From Chromobacterium paludis (lineage in GTDB: Bacteria; Pseudomonadota; Gammaproteobacteria; Burkholderiales; Chromobacteriaceae), in contig NZ_CP043473.1 in assembly GCF_008275125.1 (NCBI RefSeq), forward strand, positions 1,674,001-1,738,000: a stretch of 64,000 nucleotides of DNA, in the 5' to 3' direction. Made by a program: the position numbers and the translations under genes. The notes beneath the pieces were generated by a model that was not told where the DNA came from, made no database searches, and saw only the letters and a list, made by a program, of their open reading frames with translations. Below, piece by piece: positions 59,949 to 64,000 of this stretch (the first letter of the stretch is position 1; each line of letters starts with the position of its first letter).

Positions 59949-60358
59949 CAGCTCAGCTGTGCGCCGCGCCGGGCTGTGGCGCGCTGGTCCGGCCACCGGC
60001 ACGGCGCTGTGCCTTCCATGAGCAGCGGACACAAGCAGAGGCCAAACAGGCGGACCAGCGCCGAGGCAGCCGGCATGAGCGCGGCTACAGCAATGCGTGG
60101 ACTCGCGCCTCGCGCGCTTACCGGGCCCAGCATCCGTTCTGCGTGGAATGTCAGCAGCGCGACGGCCGGCTGGTGGCCGCCGAGCATGTGGACCACATCC
60201 AGCCGCCGCGCTACCGCGAGGCAATGGAGAGCGGTGATCCAGCCAGGATAGCCGAGGCCAAACGGCTGTTTTGGGACGCCAGCAACTGGCAGTCCTTGTG
60301 CCGGCCCTGCCACTCGCGCAAGACGGCGCGCGAGGATGGCGGATTCGGCAATCGCTGA
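59936..60358 (+). CDS. HNH endonuclease
   Basis: 140 aa. An N-terminal zinc knuckle (LCAAPGCGALVRPPARRCAFH), then the HNH nuclease: CVECQQRDGRLVAAEHVDHIQPP (the CxxC and His-Asp-His), ASNWQSLCRPCHSRKTARED (Asn, CxxCH). In HK97-like phages such a protein directly precedes terS and assists cos cleavage by the terminase. GGAGG precedes the ATG at 59936. Confidence 0.93.
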   Translation: MAGLTAQLCAAPGCGALVRPPARRCAFHEQRTQAEAKQADQRRGSRHERGYSNAWTRASRAYRAQHPFCVECQQRDGRLVAAEHVDHIQPPRYREAMESGDPARIAEAKRLFWDASNWQSLCRPCHSRKTAREDGGFGNR

Positions 60359-60484
60359 TGCGTGTCAGCCAGCTTCTGCCCAGATGGGTAGGGGGTAGTC
60401 AATCCTTCAGGGGGAAACGGCGGCCGGAACCGCGTGTCTCGGCCTTATTTTTTCGCCGCGAAATAAAAAATTTGGGGGTCGCGC
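60359..60484 (+). other. Candidate cos region between the HNH and terS genes
   Basis: 126 bp without a gene and unusually G-rich on this strand (about 60,388-60,418), followed by an AT block (60,445-60,476). In HK97-type phages cos lies exactly here. The cut site cannot be read by eye. Confidence 0.4.
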
Positions 60485-60976
60485 ATGGGAGGACCGCGAG
60501 CGCCTGGCGGCGGGCGTAAACCGAAGCCCAACCGGCTGCGGGTGATTGAGGGCAATCCGGGCAAGCGCCCGCTGCGGGATGACGAGCCGCAATACGAAAC
60601 TATCGACGTCCCCGCCCCGCCGCCCTGGCTGGCGCCGCTGGCTACAGAGAAGTGGCACGAACTCGCGCCGCAGTTGGCCGGCACCCGCGTGCTGACCGGC
60701 GTCGATCTGCACAATCTGGAGATGTTCTGCCAGGCCTATAGCCGTTGGCGCGACGCCGAGGACATCGTGCATCGCACCGGCGTGGTGGTGGAAACGCCGT
60801 TCGGGCCGAAGAAGAACCCGGCCTGCACCATCATCAACGAGACCGGCCGGCAGCTGGCCAGCTTCGGGGCCCTGCTGGGGCTGGATCCGTCCAGCCGCAC
60901 GCGCATTGGCGTGAGCGGCGACAAGCCCACGCAAAACCGATTCACCAAACTGCTGAAACCCAAGAAGGCCTCATGA
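60485..60976 (+). CDS. terS: Terminase small subunit (P27 family)
   Basis: 163 aa. MGGPRAPGGGRKPKPNRLRV then EGNPGKRPLRDDEPQY, WHELAPQLAGTRVLTGVDLHNLEMFCQAYSRWRDAE, PACTIINETGRQLASFGALLGLDPSSRTRI, the Terminase_4/P27 signature. It recognises the packaging site on the DNA. Confidence 0.94.
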   Translation: MGGPRAPGGGRKPKPNRLRVIEGNPGKRPLRDDEPQYETIDVPAPPPWLAPLATEKWHELAPQLAGTRVLTGVDLHNLEMFCQAYSRWRDAEDIVHRTGVVVETPFGPKKNPACTIINETGRQLASFGALLGLDPSSRTRIGVSGDKPTQNRFTKLLKPKKAS

Positions 60977-60980
60977 ATCC

Positions 60981-62681
60981 ATGGCTCAACAGCACGTCAC
61001 CGCTGCCACGAAATGGGCGCGCGACGTGGTGGCTGGCCGCATCCCGGCGGGCAAGTGGACGCGACTTGCCGCCCAGCGCTTCCTCGATGACCTGAGGCGC
61101 AGCAAAACCAAGGCCTTTCCGTTCAAGCTGGACCAGGCGGAAGCCGAGCGCGCCTGCGCCTTTGTCGAGCAGCTGCCGCACACCAAAGGCAAGTGGGCGC
61201 GCGAGCAGCAACTGATCAAGTTGGCCGGTTGGCAGTCCTTCATCTTCGTCAACACCTTCGGCTGGCTGCACAAGAAGACCCGGCTGCGCCGCTTCCGCGA
61301 GGCCTACAACGAGGTGCCGCGGAAGAATGGCAAATCGGTGATCGCCGCCGGCGTCGGCCTGTACTGCTTCACCGCCGATGGCGAGTATGGCGCCGAGGTA
61401 TACAGCGGCGCGTCGAGCGAGAAACAAGCCTGGGAGGTGTTTCGCCCGGCCAAGCTGATGCTGGAGCGGTCGCCGGAGCTGGTCGAGGCCGCCGGCGCGG
61501 AGATCTACGCCAAGGCCATGGCCCTGCCGGAGGACGGCAGCCGCTTCGAGCCCATCATTGGCAAGCCTGGCGACGGCGCATCACCGTCCTGCGCGATCAT
61601 CGACGAGTTTCACGAGCACGACTCGCCGGACCTGTACGACACCATGATCACCGGCATGGGCGCGCGCGAGCAGCCGCTGGCCTTCATCATCACCACCGCC
61701 GGCTATAACCTGGCCGGGCCCTGCTACGAGAAGCGGATCGAGGCGGAGAAGGTGCTGCAGGGGCTGGTGGAGAATGAGCAGCTGTTCTGCGTCATGTTCG
61801 GCGCCGACGAAGACGACGACCCGTATGACCCGGCCACGCTGCGCAAGGCCAATCCGAATTTCGGCGTCTCGGTACTTGAAGACTACCTGCTGGCGCAGCA
61901 GCGCCAAGCGGCGCAGAACCCGTCCAAGCAAACCGCCTTCAAAACCAAGCATCTGAACGTCTGGTGCTCGGCCAAATCGGCCTGGGTCAATATGGTCCAT
62001 TGGCACGCCGCGGCGGATGCCACGCTGCGCGAGGAGGACTTCGCCGGCGAGGAGTGCGTCGCGGCCTACGACTTAGCAAGCAAGCTGGACTTCGCCGCGA
62101 TCCTGAAAATCTTCAAGCGCGAGGTATTCGGCAAGGCCCACTACTACGTCTTTGCCAAGCACTACCTGCCGGAGCAGACGCTAGAGTCCGACGACAACCC
62201 TAACCGCGCCGCCTATGTGCGCTGGCGCAACGCCGGCTGGATCGAGCAGCACGATGGGCCGGAGAACGACTTCGCCATGATCCTGCAGGATCTGGAAGAC
62301 CTCCCGAGCCAGTTCCAGGTGACGGAGTATTGCCAGGACAAGTTCGGCGCGGCCTGGGTCGCGCAGCAACTCACGCAGGGCGGCGCGACTGTGGTCGACG
62401 TGCCGATGAAGGCCATCTACCTGACGCCGGCCATGCGCGAAATCGAGGCCGCGTTGAAGGCCGGCCGGCTGCACCACAACGGCGACCCGGTGCTGACTTG
62501 GATGATGTCCAACGTGACCGCCCGCGCCGACAAGAACGACAACCTGTTCCCGGACAAGCAGGCTCCGCAAAACAAGATAGACGGCGCGGTCGCGCTGATC
62601 ATCGGCATGACGCGGGCCATGGCGCCGGAGCAACCCGACACCGGCTACAAGTCGGCCTACGAAGACGAGGTTTACCTATGA
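60981..62681 (+). CDS. terL: Terminase large subunit
   Basis: 566 aa packaging motor with ATPase and nuclease domains. Walker A-like PRKNGKS at 113-119, Walker B CAIIDEFHEHDSP near residue 208, coupling segment LAFIITTAGYN. Nuclease-domain aspartates appear in VAAYDLASKLDFAAI and EYCQDKFGAAW and near the end in NKIDGAVALI. Full-length for the HK97-type Terminase_1 family. Starts 4 bp after terS. Confidence 0.96.
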   Translation: MAQQHVTAATKWARDVVAGRIPAGKWTRLAAQRFLDDLRRSKTKAFPFKLDQAEAERACAFVEQLPHTKGKWAREQQLIKLAGWQSFIFVNTFGWLHKKTRLRRFREAYNEVPRKNGKSVIAAGVGLYCFTADGEYGAEVYSGASSEKQAWEVFRPAKLMLERSPELVEAAGAEIYAKAMALPEDGSRFEPIIGKPGDGASPSCAIIDEFHEHDSPDLYDTMITGMGAREQPLAFIITTAGYNLAGPCYEKRIEAEKVLQGLVENEQLFCVMFGADEDDDPYDPATLRKANPNFGVSVLEDYLLAQQRQAAQNPSKQTAFKTKHLNVWCSAKSAWVNMVHWHAAADATLREEDFAGEECVAAYDLASKLDFAAILKIFKREVFGKAHYYVFAKHYLPEQTLESDDNPNRAAYVRWRNAGWIEQHDGPENDFAMILQDLEDLPSQFQVTEYCQDKFGAAWVAQQLTQGGATVVDVPMKAIYLTPAMREIEAALKAGRLHHNGDPVLTWMMSNVTARADKNDNLFPDKQAPQNKIDGAVALIIGMTRAMAPEQPDTGYKSAYEDEVYL

Positions 62682-62845
62682 CCCCCACCGACAAAGCCAC
62701 CCTGGCCATCGGCCTGCTCGGCGCGAGCGCCGTCACCACCGGCGCCGCCCTGCTCCATCCGGCCGCCGGCTGGATCGTGGGCGGCCTGTTCGGGCTGGCC
62801 TGGTCCTACCTGACGGCGCGCGCCGCCGCGAGAGGAGTCACCTGA
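62678..62845 (+). CDS. Small membrane protein between terL and portal
   Basis: 55 aa, MTPTDKATLAIGLLGASAVT, TGAALLHPAAGWIVGGLFGL, ending AARGVT. Two hydrophobic segments. ATGA overlap with terL and TGATG overlap with the portal gene. Tiny membrane proteins at this position are common in HK97-like phages; role unknown. Confidence 0.75.
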   Translation: MTPTDKATLAIGLLGASAVTTGAALLHPAAGWIVGGLFGLAWSYLTARAAARGVT

Positions 62846-64000
62846 TGTTCATGTCCCGCCAATTTGGCGATCAGCGCGTCGGCAGCCCGGATTCCGGCTG
62901 GATTTCCAGCCTGCTCGGCGCCAGCGCGCAAAGCGCAGCCGGCTTGCGGGTGACACCGGAGCGGGCGCTGGCGCTGACCACACTGCAGGCCTGCGTCTCG
63001 CTGATCGCCGAATCTGTGGCTCAGTTGCCGTGCGAACTGTACCGCCGCCAGGGCGACACGCGCGAGCGCGCCACCGATCATCCGGTCTATAACCTGGTCC
63101 ACGACACGCCGAATGCGTGGCAAACGCCCATCGAATACCGCGAGCAATGCCAGATCAGCGCAGCCTTGCGCGGCAGCGCCTTCTCTTTCATCGAGCGAGA
63201 CGGCGCGGGGCGGCCCACCGCCCTGCTGCCGCTGGACTTCAACAAGGTGCAGGTGCTGCGCGGCAGCGACAACCTGCCCTACTACCGCATCGGCGGTGCC
63301 GAACCGGTGCCGATGCGGCTGATCCACCATGTGCGCTGGTGGACGCTGAATGGCTATACCGGCGTCAGTCCGGTCCAGCTGCATTGCGACACCATCGGCC
63401 TGGCGCTGGCCACGCAAAACCACGCCTCCAAGGTGTTCGCCAACGGCACCCACCTGGCCGGTGTGCTTGAACGTCCCGCAGTCGTAGGGCAACAGGAGCT
63501 CAAACCGCTGGATCCGGAGCGCGTGAAGCAGATCAAGGCGGCCTGGAAAAACGAGTACGCCGGATCGGACAACGCCATGAAGGTGGCGCTGCTGCAGGAC
63601 GGCATGACCTTCCGCCCACTGTCGATGACCAACGAGGACGCGCAGCTGATCGACAGCCGCAAGATGTCGGCGCTGGAGCTGGCGCAGATCTTCAAGGTGC
63701 CGCCGCACAAGGTGGGGTTGTTGGAGCGCGCCACCAACAACAATATCGAGCACCAGGCCATCGAGTTCGTCATCTACTGCCTGCTGCCGTGGCTGCGCCG
63801 CCACGAGCAGGCCATGATGCGCGACCTGCTGCTGCCCAGCGAGCGCGGCGACTACTACATCGAGTTCAACGTCGGCGGCCTGATGCGCGGCGACACCGCC
63901 AGCCGCTACGCCGCGTATGCCGTGGGCCGGCAATGGGGCTGGCTGTCGGTCAACGACATCCGCCGCCTGGAAAACTTGCCGCCGATACCGGGCGGCGACA
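62845..64000 (+). CDS. HK97-family portal protein (truncated by the window end)
   Basis: 385 codons are present and the frame is open at the edge. MFMSRQFGDQRVGSPDSGWI, TTLQACVSLIAESVAQLPCELYRR, RGSAFSFIERDGAGRPTALLPL, NHASKVFANGTHLAGVLERP, LAQIFKVPPHKVGLLERATNNNIEHQAIEFVIYCLLPWLRRHE are the hallmarks of the Phage_portal family that forms the dodecameric DNA gate of the capsid. Coupled to the small membrane protein gene upstream. Confidence 0.95.
   Translation, partial: MFMSRQFGDQRVGSPDSGWISSLLGASAQSAAGLRVTPERALALTTLQACVSLIAESVAQLPCELYRRQGDTRERATDHPVYNLVHDTPNAWQTPIEYREQCQISAALRGSAFSFIERDGAGRPTALLPLDFNKVQVLRGSDNLPYYRIGGAEPVPMRLIHHVRWWTLNGYTGVSPVQLHCDTIGLALATQNHASKVFANGTHLAGVLERPAVVGQQELKPLDPERVKQIKAAWKNEYAGSDNAMKVALLQDGMTFRPLSMTNEDAQLIDSRKMSALELAQIFKVPPHKVGLLERATNNNIEHQAIEFVIYCLLPWLRRHEQAMMRDLLLPSERGDYYIEFNVGGLMRGDTASRYAAYAVGRQWGWLSVNDIRRLENLPPIPGGD

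Larger units (their letters stand above)
37309..64000 (+). mobile_element. Lambdoid, HK97-type prophage (left part; right end outside window)
   Basis: The order is integrase, AlpA, a dense leftward block of small genes, O_L/P_L, immunity genes, cI, O_R, cro, O-like initiator with internal origin, DnaB-like helicase, rusA, late-regulator-sized gene, HNH, terS (P27), terL and HK97-type portal. This is the standard architecture of a temperate siphovirus with HK97-type packaging. The exact left boundary is uncertain (36,985-37,309), and the structural and lysis genes lie beyond the window. Confidence 0.9.

Overview
The window is a GC-rich beta-proteobacterial chromosome segment. Gene content and overall character suggest the Chromobacterium/Chromobacteriaceae group; this is an inference from the proteins, not a database result. 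It falls into a core part (about 1-34.6 kb) and an integrated accessory part (about 34.6 kb to the end).

Core part. A two-partner secretion operon lies on the minus strand: the outer-membrane transporter tpsB (18080-16377), then the start of a giant filamentous-haemagglutinin-like exoprotein gene tpsA (16340 to beyond position 1). About 14.5 kb of tpsA is a tandem array of near-identical 164-residue units. Next come a PadR-type metal sensor with its ferric-siderophore reductase (yqjI-yqjH-like), a secreted alpha/beta hydrolase, a LysR regulator, and a divergent, tightly overlapping operon: dabB-dabA (dissolved inorganic carbon accumulation), a DUF6671-like protein and a Sua5/TsaC threonylcarbamoyl-AMP synthase. 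Then follow purL, glnB, an IS110/IS1111-type insertion sequence, a Bax-inhibitor-1 family membrane protein and tRNA-Leu(UAG).

Accessory part. Beside the tRNA lie an integrase stump, a glycine-rich secreted protein and a small unknown protein. From a complete tyrosine integrase at 37.3 kb onward there is a lambdoid, HK97-type prophage that runs off the right end. Its leftward region (38.5-47.9 kb) holds many small overlapping genes plus AlpA, Ea22-like, ASCH and RdgC proteins. Its immunity region (49.2-53.3 kb) is bounded by two operator clusters with the same AACC-NN-GGTT core: O_L at 49.21-49.24 kb and O_R between a cI-like repressor and cro. Rightward lie an O-like initiator carrying internal iterons, a DnaB-type helicase, nuclease genes, rusA (apparently with a CTG start), HNH, terS, terL and portal.

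The most unusual feature is 48.32-49.20 kb. From the repressor-controlled P_L promoter, an approximately 885-nt leftward transcript with no convincing ORF is predicted. It contains many perfect or near-perfect helices, a GNRA-capped hairpin, a multibranch domain closed by a 13-bp helix, and its own intrinsic terminator. This fits a large ornate phage noncoding RNA. It may belong to a known giant class such as GOLLD or ROOL, or be new.
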